The translations under genes were made by a program, and so were the position numbers. A stretch of 13,268 bases of DNA from Gammaproteobacteria bacterium (GTDB lineage Bacteria; Pseudomonadota; Gammaproteobacteria; BMS3Bbin11). The stretch covers positions 1 through 13,268 of the forward strand of contig JAUWVE010000023.1 in assembly GCA_030617565.1 (NCBI GenBank), given 5' to 3'. The notes beneath the pieces are model-generated. The model searched no databases, had not been told where the DNA came from, and worked only from the letters and a program-made list of their open reading frames with translations. Shown in pieces: positions 7,209 to 13,268 of this stretch (positions are counted from its first letter, which is position 1; each line of letters begins with the position of its first letter).

Positions 7209-7236
7209 ATTGTTATATAAGCTTTTATACAACAAT
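7209..7236. promoter_or_regulatory. Inverted repeat in the pgl / CMD-Rieske divergent spacer, candidate operator
   Basis: Two 12-base arms, ATTGTTATATAA (7209-7220) and TTATACAACAAT (7225-7236), are inverted copies with one mismatch, separated by GCTT. The dyad sits 47 bases before the pgl start codon, and the best promoter-like pair for pgl, TTGATC (7202-7207) with TATACA (7226-7231, spacing 18), overlaps it. Its size and symmetry suit a dimeric repressor or activator, but no regulator gene is nearby and AT-rich spacers make such dyads easier to find by chance. Confidence 0.4.
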
Positions 7237-7282
7237 CACATGGAAACTTGTCAAAACGCATAATATAGGAAGTATTTTCTCG

Positions 7283-7954
7283 ATGGAGTGGACAGTTCTG
7301 GAAACCCCTGATGACGTGGCAAAGCTTGCCTGCCAGCGCATTGAGCATGCCTCACGCATAGCGATTGCTGAGCGTGGCGCGTTTCATATTGTATTGACTG
7401 GTGGGAATACGCCGGTAAAAACCTACCAACTGCTGGCGAAATCAAATTGTGAGTGGAATCAATGGCATGTCTGGTTTGGAGATGAACGGTGTTTGCCTCG
7501 CAACGATCCGGAACGCAATAGTGTGATGGCAGAGCAAGCACTTACTGGCAAGGTCGCAATTCCGTCCAACCAGGTTCATGTTATTGCTGGAGAGCTTGGG
7601 CCGGAGTCAGCTTCAAGGCAATATGCAAAAGCTCTTGAGGGGGTGCCGCCGTTTGACCTGGTGTTGCTGGGCATGGGGGAAGATGGGCATGTGGCGAGTT
7701 TGTTTCCAGGACATAAACACCCCGCCGGTGAAAGCGTTCTGGCGATCTATGATTCACCGAAATATCCGGCAGAACGGGTCAGTTTGAGCATGGAGACGCT
7801 CGCTAGCTGCCGGCAATTACTGTTCATCATTACCGGCAAGGAAAAAGCCGGAGCCATCGCACAATGGCGGAATGGAAAGCTGTTGCCTGCGAGCATGGTC
7901 AAGGGGCAGGGGAAAGTAGAAGTAATTTCCGATAAGCGTGCATTTATTACCTGA
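7283..7954 (+). CDS. pgl: 6-phosphogluconolactonase
   Basis: Pgl hydrolyses 6-phosphogluconolactone to 6-phosphogluconate, linking the Zwf and Gnd steps, in the cytosol. The 223-residue protein belongs to the SOL/DevB family (related to glucosamine-6-phosphate isomerase), not the beta-propeller YbhE type. Motifs: VLTGGNTP at 37-44 binds the phosphate; WFGDERCLP at 64-72; FDLVLLGMGEDGHVASLFPG at 124-143, with Asp134 and His136 in the catalytic region; and a C-terminal SMETL segment with ITGKEKA. The frame is open from a TTG at 7202, but I start at the ATG at 7283, which has AGGAAG ten bases upstream and gives the family's usual N-terminus. It is on the same strand as gnd and zwf but cut off from them by a gene in the opposite direction, so it needs its own promoter in the 168-base divergent spacer. 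Confidence 0.95.
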   Translation: MEWTVLETPDDVAKLACQRIEHASRIAIAERGAFHIVLTGGNTPVKTYQLLAKSNCEWNQWHVWFGDERCLPRNDPERNSVMAEQALTGKVAIPSNQVHVIAGELGPESASRQYAKALEGVPPFDLVLLGMGEDGHVASLFPGHKHPAGESVLAIYDSPKYPAERVSLSMETLASCRQLLFIITGKEKAGAIAQWRNGKLLPASMVKGQGKVEVISDKRAFIT

Positions 7955-8162
7955 TGTGCGGTCTGGACGGGGTTTCTGTTGTAATTATATCTATAAGTAT
8001 TTGTTATATATCATGTAATTCATGGCCTTCTGTTAAAAAGTGATATAAATCTTGCATATGCTGCCATTAGTACTAAGGTTAAAGTACGGGCAATAATGTA
8101 TATGACAATAATAATAATAGTAAAAAACAGTCATGTAGTTGCCATTAACTGAGGGTATCGCA

Positions 8163-8429
8163 ATGAAAACACTATCAATTTTTCTATTGGCACTTCTAGC
8201 AACACCAGCTCTTGCATGGGATGGGCAGGATGCTGAGCAAGGAACAAATATAATGCTCAGTAATCGAGATATGGCTGCCCCGGGTAAGGAAATCATCTAC
8301 TACGATTACAGTAAGGAAGAATATCGCACGGCAGAAGTTACATCTGTTTACGGATTTGGTAAATCAGTTCAGATAGAACTTTATGATGTCGATACGGGCA
8401 TTAACCGTACGTTTGAAATGGAAGAATAA
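8163..8429 (+). CDS. Small periplasmic protein resembling DUF5334
   Basis: 88 residues. A signal peptide of 19 residues ends in PALA before WDG, so the mature protein is about 69 residues, secreted to the periplasm. From memory the mature part resembles DUF5334 proteins, whose function is unknown: they begin WDG, with the pattern EIxYYDY..EYRT..V and a closing NRTFEM. The two strand pairs EIIYYDYSKEEYRTAEV and QIELYDVDTGINRTFEM look like copies of one unit, suggesting a small beta-sheet or barrel with an acidic face (five D/E in the final two motifs). The ATG at 8163 is chosen over the upstream TTG at 8139: it has GAGGG seven bases upstream and starts the signal peptide cleanly. The 208-base AT-rich spacer after pgl, where I see no terminator and no clear promoter, suggests separate transcription. 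A good intrinsic terminator follows. Confidence 0.82.
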   Translation: MKTLSIFLLALLATPALAWDGQDAEQGTNIMLSNRDMAAPGKEIIYYDYSKEEYRTAEVTSVYGFGKSVQIELYDVDTGINRTFEMEE

Positions 8430-8464
8430 CCCGCTCTATTCTTTTCTTATTGAATTTCATTCAT

Positions 8465-8508
8465 AAGCAAATGTCTGGTAAGTATGCCAGGCATTTGTTT
8501 GTGCTTTT
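8465..8508 (+). terminator. Intrinsic terminator after the DUF5334-like gene
   Basis: Arms CAAATGTCTGG (8468-8478) and CCAGGCATTTG (8487-8497) pair over 11 positions with one G-U, around an 8-base loop; the stem can extend three further pairs into AAG/TTT. It is followed by TTTGTGCTTTT. It begins 36 bases after the stop codon. The final T run touches the stop codon of the convergent 59-residue gene. On the minus strand the stem is not followed by T's, so I call it for the plus strand only. Confidence 0.8.
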
Positions 8509-8686
8509 AATGTAATTTTATTTTTGCATTTGCAGATGTATATTGCTGAAGCTTGTATTCAGCAAGCGCCAGGGCTTCTTCAATTCGGGAATGCACAGGT
8601 TCATTTCGAGTATTTTCCCAGTCATTCACCAGCGATCGCCAGAAGTCAATTTCTGCTCGTAAATTTGCTTCAATCGTGTTTTCCAT
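8507..8686 (-). CDS. Small acidic helical protein, 59 aa, unrecognised
   Basis: An intact frame of 59 codons from ATG (8686) to TAA (8507). The predicted protein is rich in Glu, Ala, Leu and Asn and reads as amphipathic helix: EANLRAEIDFWRSLVNDWEN at 6-25, a break around NEPVHS at 28-33, then RIEEALALAEYKLQQY at 34-49 and a basic tail KIKLH. It has no cysteine, signal peptide or membrane segment, so it is cytosolic. A helix-turn-helix hairpin of this size could be an adaptor or protein-binding peptide; no function can be assigned. It lies 66 bases after the CxxC protein gene on the same strand, at the end of the probable mscK operon, and finishes exactly at the T run of the convergent terminator. 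No strong Shine-Dalgarno sequence precedes the ATG, which lowers confidence; the protein-like composition and exact tail-to-tail packing raise it. Confidence 0.55.
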   Translation of the reverse strand: MENTIEANLRAEIDFWRSLVNDWENTRNEPVHSRIEEALALAEYKLQQYTSANAKIKLH

Positions 8687-8752
8687 GTTTCGATGTTCAG
8701 TAGTGGATAGGTATGTTCTAAATACTACAGAACATTAAAGCTCCAATCATGA

Positions 8753-8932
8753 CTAAACGTGCCAAAATATTGACAGTGCTTTGTCTTTACATAAGTCGCA
8801 TTGATTTCCGCTAGCTTCTTTCGCTGCCATTTCAGCCTTTTTATATGACTTGTATTCACCGGGAAAGATGAGCTTTCCCGGTATATGGAGAGATGCCTGG
8901 AATTTACCCGTGGAACTGCTGTAGCCGACCAT
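8753..8932 (-). CDS. Small CxxC protein, 59 aa, unrecognised
   Basis: I do not recognise the family. The frame is open to a GTG at 8986, overlapping the upstream gene by 44 bases, but I choose the ATG at 8932: it has GAGG eight bases upstream, and this GAGG overlaps the TGA stop of the preceding membrane-protein gene, the usual layout for coupled translation. The protein begins MVGYSSSTGKFQASLHIPG, likely two or three beta strands, then a lysine-rich amphipathic helix SYKKAEMAAKEASGNQ and CDLCKDKALSIFWHV. The strand-strand-strand-helix order recalls small AP2-like or Arm-type DNA-binding folds, but this is a guess. The single CxxC (residues 44-47) is too little for a zinc site unless it dimerises, or could be redox active. 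Cytosolic, with no signal peptide. Confidence 0.6.
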   Translation of the reverse strand: MVGYSSSTGKFQASLHIPGKLIFPGEYKSYKKAEMAAKEASGNQCDLCKDKALSIFWHV

Positions 8933-8942
8933 AACTTTTACC

Positions 8943-9632
8943 TCAATGATGATTTCTTTGTCTGGTTCTGCCGCCAATGGTGACACTGAAAAGGCTGCTC
9001 AACATGATTATATAACCTGCCAGGAAGAGTCCCCATGAAAAGCCGGCAGGTTCATAGCCGCGAAAGGCCTCTTCACCGCCGGGCAGCAAGCTTGCGGCCG
9101 GCAACAGGAAGGATGCCAAGGCAAGCACTGTGCCAAGCAGGAATAATGTCATTGTAGTACGTGTGAAATGGTAGACGGCGGATGACAGCAATACCCAGCC
9201 ACCCCACAGGGTAAACAGTAATGCGATCAGCACCGGGGCAATCCATGGGCCAAACCATGGCCACGGTATCAGAAACAGCACATCCCACTCAAACCAGCTG
9301 GTTGGCCAGCCTATCATTGCTTTCAGCCACACATAATAGAAAATATCCCACAGGCCGAACACGAACACGAAGGCGGCAAAGATACGCATCAGGCTCCTTT
9401 CTGCAAGTAGTGCGACTGTAAGGATCATTAACACAGTTGCTAGTTCACGTGCCAGTTCAATGGCCAGGTCCCTGTGCGACATCAGGGCAAGAGGAAAGAT
9501 CGACAGTGGGTTGTCGGGGTAATAGAGGCTGCGCAGGTGGATGACCAGTGCCGCTTCTACCTGTGCCATGGCGATAGCGAACAGGAATAGCCAGATTGTC
9601 TTGCGTTGAGCTGACGACATACAGTGGAACAT
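8943..9632 (-). CDS. Six-helix inner-membrane protein of unknown function
   Basis: 229 residues with membrane helices at about 13-33, 61-78, 82-105, 117-153 (long, possibly a hairpin), 160-182 and 199-220. Distinctive stretches are MAQVEAALVIHLRSLYYPD at 22-40, FGLWDIFYYVWLKAMIGWP at 92-110, and a tryptophan-rich WPWFGPWIAPV at 124-134. I recall similar FGxWDIFYYVWLK proteins annotated as hypothetical in other bacteria, so this is a conserved family without a known role. The buried Glu26 and Asp96 in hydrophobic segments could bind ions or form part of a functional site. The ATG at 9632 has AAGGA about nine bases upstream and is preferred to the ATG at 9620. It begins 54 bases after the mscK stop on the same strand with no terminator visible between them, so the two are probably cotranscribed. 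Confidence 0.85.
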   Translation of the reverse strand: MFHCMSSAQRKTIWLFLFAIAMAQVEAALVIHLRSLYYPDNPLSIFPLALMSHRDLAIELARELATVLMILTVALLAERSLMRIFAAFVFVFGLWDIFYYVWLKAMIGWPTSWFEWDVLFLIPWPWFGPWIAPVLIALLFTLWGGWVLLSSAVYHFTRTTMTLFLLGTVLALASFLLPAASLLPGGEEAFRGYEPAGFSWGLFLAGYIIMLSSLFSVTIGGRTRQRNHH

Positions 9633-9686
9633 ACAAGATTTTCCTTTTAATCAAATGCGATGGTATTCGTACCCTTGCCCTGGTGA

Positions 9687-12600
9687 TTATTTCTCCTCTC
9701 GCTGAATGCGTATTTCAAGTGGCCGTGTCGTATCGAGATGTACGTCGCGTTGCGGAAAGGCAATGGAGATGCCAGCTGCGCTGAACTTCTCGTTAATGGC
9801 TTCATGCAAACTGCTTTTGCTCAGCAGCCGGTAATCCATGTTGTCAATAAAGTAGCGCAGCACCAGCGTCAGTGCGTTGTCGCCGAAGGATTCAAAGGTT
9901 ACAAATGGAGCCGGTTCGTCAAGCGTATATTTGTTTTCATTTGCAGCCTCTTCCATCAGTCGCGAAGCAAGCTCTACATCGCTTCCGTAGGCAACGCCTA
10001 CTGTGACACTCAGCCGGGACAACGTATCTGACAGCGACCAGTTCAGCAGTCGGCCGGTTATGAATTCCTTGTTCGGCACCAGCAGTTCTTTACGGTCAAA
10101 GTCCTTTATGGTGGTTGCACGAATATGTATTTTTGTCACCACACCACTGACATCACCGACTGTTACTACATCACCGATACGTATCGGGCGCTCGAACAGG
10201 ATGATCAGGCCGCTGATAAAGTTGGCGACAATCTCCTGCAGGCCAAACCCGATACCCACACCCAGTGCAGCAAAGACCCACTGTATCTCTGACCAGGAAC
10301 CGCCCAGCATACCGAATATCATCGCAACACCCACCGCAATCAGGGTATAGCTGGTCAGTGCCTTTATTGCGTACAGGCTTCCCGGTGTAATAGAGGAACC
10401 CTGTCTTAGCAACAATTCTATGAAGGCCGGCAGGCGTCTTACAAGAATTATAAGGATCGTGATGGTGATGATTGCCAGGCCGAGATCTGCCAGCGTGATT
10501 GGCATGTACTTTACGACCCCCTCCACATGGACCTTGTGCTGCCACAACGTTATCTGGTCAAAAATACGAAATGCAGGCAGTATGTCCGACCAAGCTGCCC
10601 ACAACAAAAATGCAGCCAGTACTGCCAGCGCTGTATTGAGTAATTTTCGCGTGTCAACGCTGAGCGCGTCGATGTCGATCCGGGGTTCTTCCAGTTCCAG
10701 CGTATCTTCGCCGGCTGCCACGGTTGCACTCTCACGTGCGGCAAGTATTGCTTCCCTTTCAACACGAGCCGCCTGCAGTGCCAGTCGACGTCTGGCAATC
10801 AAAAGCCAGCGTGATACAAACTGTTGCAGGATGACCATCTCGAGGATGATCCACAAAGACTGGATCAGGTTTCCCAGTAGAGTGCCGGCGGAATACAGGT
10901 ATCCGAGCAATGCCAGGATCACAGAACCGATCGGTATTACAACGGCAATCACCAGCCACAGATAACGGATACCAAGCTTTGCCGGCCTTTTCTGGTTAAT
11001 AGCGAATTCTCGCATGGCGCCTGTGTTGGGATTCAGTACACGGTAGAAAAATACGGTCAGGGCAAGCGCAGCAAGGACAAATGCCAGTCGCCCCAGGCCC
11101 TCGTGATGGCCGGGAATATCACTATAGATAAGGATGAGTGCAATAAAACCCGGGGGCAGGAATGTATAGATAAAAATATCAATGTCACGGCGCAGCAGCC
11201 TGAGACTTGTTGCAGGCCATTTGAAGTGACGATCTGCAATGCCGCCCTGTATGCACAAGGTGCGGTAGACACGCAGTATGAAAAGGCCCTTTGATGTCAT
11301 AATCAGACCATTCCCAATATTCTTGGTAAACGAGGATGATTCCAGCGCGGTCAATAATTGCCAGCCGATACTCGCCATTAGCAGTGGCCATGTGCAGGCC
11401 AGCAAAATGGTCAGCACCATCCCCCATGCTGTAGTCGAGATGCTGTCGCGCATTACATTGCCGACGTTATCGCCTGTAGCTATCAGGCGGCTGCGTATGG
11501 GCCCTGCTTTCCACAGCAGCATACCGACGATGATCAGGGTAAACGCCATCCAGGGCTTGCTTGTTGCCTGCAGGTACAGGGTATTGAGAATATCCCACCA
11601 ATGGTCCGGGGCCAATAGCTCCTTCCACTGGCGCGGCAGCATGGAAATAGAAGACAGGTTTATTGGCCTGGTGCTGCGGACCCAGAGAAGATGTTCATCA
11701 AGAAAGCTATCATATTGTTCTACTGCTTCGCTCAGGGAGCGCTGCGCAACATCAAGCTCACTGAGGGTGCGTAAATAGGTATTTCCTGTTTTATAGGCCT
11801 GGACGAGGAACTGCTGGCGGTCTTTCGCAAGATAGCGCAGTTCGTTATCAATCTGCTGTCTATCTGCAGGGGTAATATCAGCCGTGTAGTCAGTAATAAA
11901 TTTATCAATCTGGCGAAGCTCTCTCAGTTCATCTTTGAACTGTATCTGGCGAAGGCTGATTTGAGCAATCTGATTTACAATTTCACTGGCCTTGCTCTTA
12001 TAAATGCGTGTATCAGGAAGAAGACGGCGTTGCTCCTGCAGGATTTGCCCAAGTATCTGGCTCAGGCCGGCCACCTTGAGTTTCTGCCGGGTTTTATTCG
12101 AGTCATCGCTGATGCGTTTTGCTTCAGCGCTGATCCGGTTTATCTCTTGTTCCACATTTTTCAGCTTGTCAGTCAAATCACTGATTTGTGTACTCAGTTC
12201 GGCATTACTTGTAGCCAGCTGTTCCACCAACGGGTGCTTGCCTTCGGCATACGCCCTGGCTGATTCAGCCTTGCTTTCAGTCAGGCGTGCCTGGAGCTGA
12301 CGACGCTTGTCTACAAGTTGTTCGAGCAACCTGACCCTGGTCTTGACAAACTGAACGCTGTGTTCTGCTTTTTCTTCTTCAGCTTCGAGCAAATCAAGAC
12401 GGGCAGGCTGGCTGACAAGTTCCTGGTCAAGCATCCTTATCTGTGCTGTCAGCATCCGTGCATTAGTCTCACGTAGCCAGTATTCGGCCTGTTGCAGCGG
12501 CTGGTTTTTGCCCTCGGCAACCGATGGTCTTAAATCATCTGCAATGCCGCTGAACTGCTTTTTACTATCGATCAGTAGTTCACGAATTGCCTGGGGTCTA

Positions 12601-13100
12601 TCTGCGTGGTATTTGATCGATTCACGGGTCTTCTGCAGTTTAGCTTCTACAGCCGCAAGGTCGGCCTTTTCCTTTAGCAGGCGTTGTTCCAGTGTCTCTA
12701 TCGGTGTGGTGGGGGCGGCTTCAAGACTCGCCTCTGGAATAAGTTTCTTCTTTTCAAGTGTTTTTTTGCGTAGTTCAGCTGCCTTGACTGGTGCATCCTG
12801 GTTCATCTGAATAAACGCGTCAGCGGCCTGATCGCTCGCTAATGCGGTTTCCAGATTGCTGATTGCCTTGCGATACAGGCTGACCAGTTCTGACTTGTCC
12901 TCTGTTGAAAGGCTGGTGTCGGCTTCGACCGCTTCGACCTTCCTTTCCAGTGTTGCCTTGTTGACCTGGGAGATTGCTTCTGTAGGCGTGGATTGTGGAG
13001 GGGCTGCCCGGGCAGCGAGTAGAGGCAGGAAGACAAGAATGACCAGACAGGCGAGCAGGGTGCTCCTCAGTAAATCGGTATTTATTCTATAAGTATGCAT
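9687..13100 (-). CDS. mscK: MscK (KefA)-type large mechanosensitive channel
   Basis: 1137 residues, matching E. coli MscK (1120). MscK opens under membrane tension to release solutes on hypo-osmotic shock and in E. coli is also tuned by external potassium. Order: signal peptide 1-32 (core LLACLVILVFLPLL, cleavage near ARA); a periplasmic coiled-coil region about 40-490 (MscS-porin-like, rich in K, E, L, Q); a multi-helix membrane region from about 515 to 900; then the MscS core. The pore-lining helix and signature GFGLQEIVANFISG and ILFERPIRIGD lie near 950-980, followed by the beta domain (RATTIKDFDRKE, VPNKEFITGRLLNWSLSD) and the alpha/beta cytoplasmic cage (VGVAYGSD; ISIAFPQRDVHL). FDRKE, VAYGSD and ISIAF resemble MscK more than MscM (YjeP). 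The ATG at 13100 has GAGG seven bases upstream. First gene of a probable four-gene operon; the region before its start may be an insertion sequence end. Confidence 0.96.
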   Translation of the reverse strand: MHTYRINTDLLRSTLLACLVILVFLPLLAARAAPPQSTPTEAISQVNKATLERKVEAVEADTSLSTEDKSELVSLYRKAISNLETALASDQAADAFIQMNQDAPVKAAELRKKTLEKKKLIPEASLEAAPTTPIETLEQRLLKEKADLAAVEAKLQKTRESIKYHADRPQAIRELLIDSKKQFSGIADDLRPSVAEGKNQPLQQAEYWLRETNARMLTAQIRMLDQELVSQPARLDLLEAEEEKAEHSVQFVKTRVRLLEQLVDKRRQLQARLTESKAESARAYAEGKHPLVEQLATSNAELSTQISDLTDKLKNVEQEINRISAEAKRISDDSNKTRQKLKVAGLSQILGQILQEQRRLLPDTRIYKSKASEIVNQIAQISLRQIQFKDELRELRQIDKFITDYTADITPADRQQIDNELRYLAKDRQQFLVQAYKTGNTYLRTLSELDVAQRSLSEAVEQYDSFLDEHLLWVRSTRPINLSSISMLPRQWKELLAPDHWWDILNTLYLQATSKPWMAFTLIIVGMLLWKAGPIRSRLIATGDNVGNVMRDSISTTAWGMVLTILLACTWPLLMASIGWQLLTALESSSFTKNIGNGLIMTSKGLFILRVYRTLCIQGGIADRHFKWPATSLRLLRRDIDIFIYTFLPPGFIALILIYSDIPGHHEGLGRLAFVLAALALTVFFYRVLNPNTGAMREFAINQKRPAKLGIRYLWLVIAVVIPIGSVILALLGYLYSAGTLLGNLIQSLWIILEMVILQQFVSRWLLIARRRLALQAARVEREAILAARESATVAAGEDTLELEEPRIDIDALSVDTRKLLNTALAVLAAFLLWAAWSDILPAFRIFDQITLWQHKVHVEGVVKYMPITLADLGLAIITITILIILVRRLPAFIELLLRQGSSITPGSLYAIKALTSYTLIAVGVAMIFGMLGGSWSEIQWVFAALGVGIGFGLQEIVANFISGLIILFERPIRIGDVVTVGDVSGVVTKIHIRATTIKDFDRKELLVPNKEFITGRLLNWSLSDTLSRLSVTVGVAYGSDVELASRLMEEAANENKYTLDEPAPFVTFESFGDNALTLVLRYFIDNMDYRLLSKSSLHEAINEKFSAAGISIAFPQRDVHLDTTRPLEIRIQREEK

Positions 13101-13124
13101 CTCGCAGCCTCAGTAATGCTGTTT

Positions 13125-13268
13125 GGGGAGCCTCTGAATAAGTCTGGATGAAATTTATTGAGAATCATATATTCATTTGCATCTGAATTTTACCTACATT
13201 TTGCATTTTTTGTATGACCCGCTTCAAGACATAATTTCTTCATGGTTTTGTCCAAAAAAAGTGGACAA
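13125..13268 (+). mobile_element. Possible insertion-sequence left end (IS5-like), cut by window end
   Basis: GGGGAGCCTCTGAATAAGTC at 13125-13144 resembles the terminal repeats of IS5-type elements (IS5 itself begins GG, then has AACAAGTC at the same distance). The sequence inward is AT-rich and non-coding until an ATG at 13242 that opens a frame running off the window (MVLSKKSGQ so far), placed where a transposase would begin; no strong ribosome binding site precedes it. I cannot see the other end, a target duplication or any transposase motif. The alternative is an ordinary mscK promoter region followed by an unrelated gene. Confidence 0.3.
13248..13268. other. Inverted repeat at the window end
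   Basis: TTGTCCA (13248-13254) and TGGACAA (13262-13268) are perfect 7-base inverted copies around AAAAAAG. The window stops at the second arm, so whether the stem extends is unknown. It lies inside the frame opened at 13242, so it may simply be coding sequence, or a terminator-like hairpin of a gene outside the window. Confidence 0.5.

Noticed and set aside
8105..8120. Short ATA/AAT trinucleotide run in the spacer before the DUF5334-like gene
   Set aside because: Only about four units in an AT-rich spacer, with no position relative to a promoter that would suggest phase variation.
10420..10965. Long open frame on the plus strand (181 codons)
   Set aside because: It is wholly antisense to the membrane and linker region of mscK, has no ribosome binding site, is low-complexity Ser/Arg/Ile, and contains no recognisable domain. 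The same holds for the 166-codon frame at 11278-11778.
1..13268. Defence system, prophage, CRISPR array or tRNA-associated island
   Set aside because: I saw no integrase, nuclease-helicase, toxin-antitoxin pair, repeat-spacer array or tRNA cloverleaf; most genes are housekeeping or envelope proteins.

Overview
The window looks like chromosomal DNA from a gammaproteobacterium of moderate GC content. The evidence is a full-length MscK-type mechanosensitive channel closest in motifs to the enterobacterial protein, a YafD-type endonuclease/phosphatase-fold protein, a long-form NADP-type 6-phosphogluconate dehydrogenase, and two lipoproteins with lipobox-like signals. I cannot name the genus.

Layout. 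Positions 1-2640 carry three minus-strand genes for exported proteins: a YafD-like lipoprotein (cut by the window start), an unrecognised lipoprotein, and a secreted six-bladed tectonin-like beta-propeller. Across a 164-base divergent spacer, gnd and zwf run rightwards only 3 bases apart, followed by an HdeD-family membrane protein. That gene meets, tail to tail, a minus-strand gene fusing a carboxymuconolactone-decarboxylase-like domain to a Rieske domain. Between them lies a tandem GGACTAA heptad array that folds against a degenerate copy of itself. Divergent from the fusion gene is pgl, so all three oxidative pentose phosphate enzymes lie within about 5.2 kb but are split by unrelated genes. 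A small periplasmic DUF5334-like protein follows pgl and ends at a good intrinsic terminator.

From 13100 leftwards runs a probable operon: mscK, a six-helix membrane protein, a 59-residue CxxC protein whose ribosome binding site overlaps the previous stop codon, and a further 59-residue acidic helical protein. The last 145 bases, starting 24 bases from the mscK start codon, resemble the left end of an insertion sequence, but this is uncertain.

Working together: Zwf, Pgl and Gnd convert glucose-6-phosphate to ribulose-5-phosphate, giving two NADPH. HdeD and MscK point to envelope and osmotic stress roles; a link between them and the pentose phosphate genes is only inferred from proximity. I found no phage, CRISPR, toxin-antitoxin or defence island. 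The most unusual items are the heptad hairpin, the cysteine-less CMD-Rieske fusion, the secreted tectonin propeller, and the two small proteins downstream of mscK.
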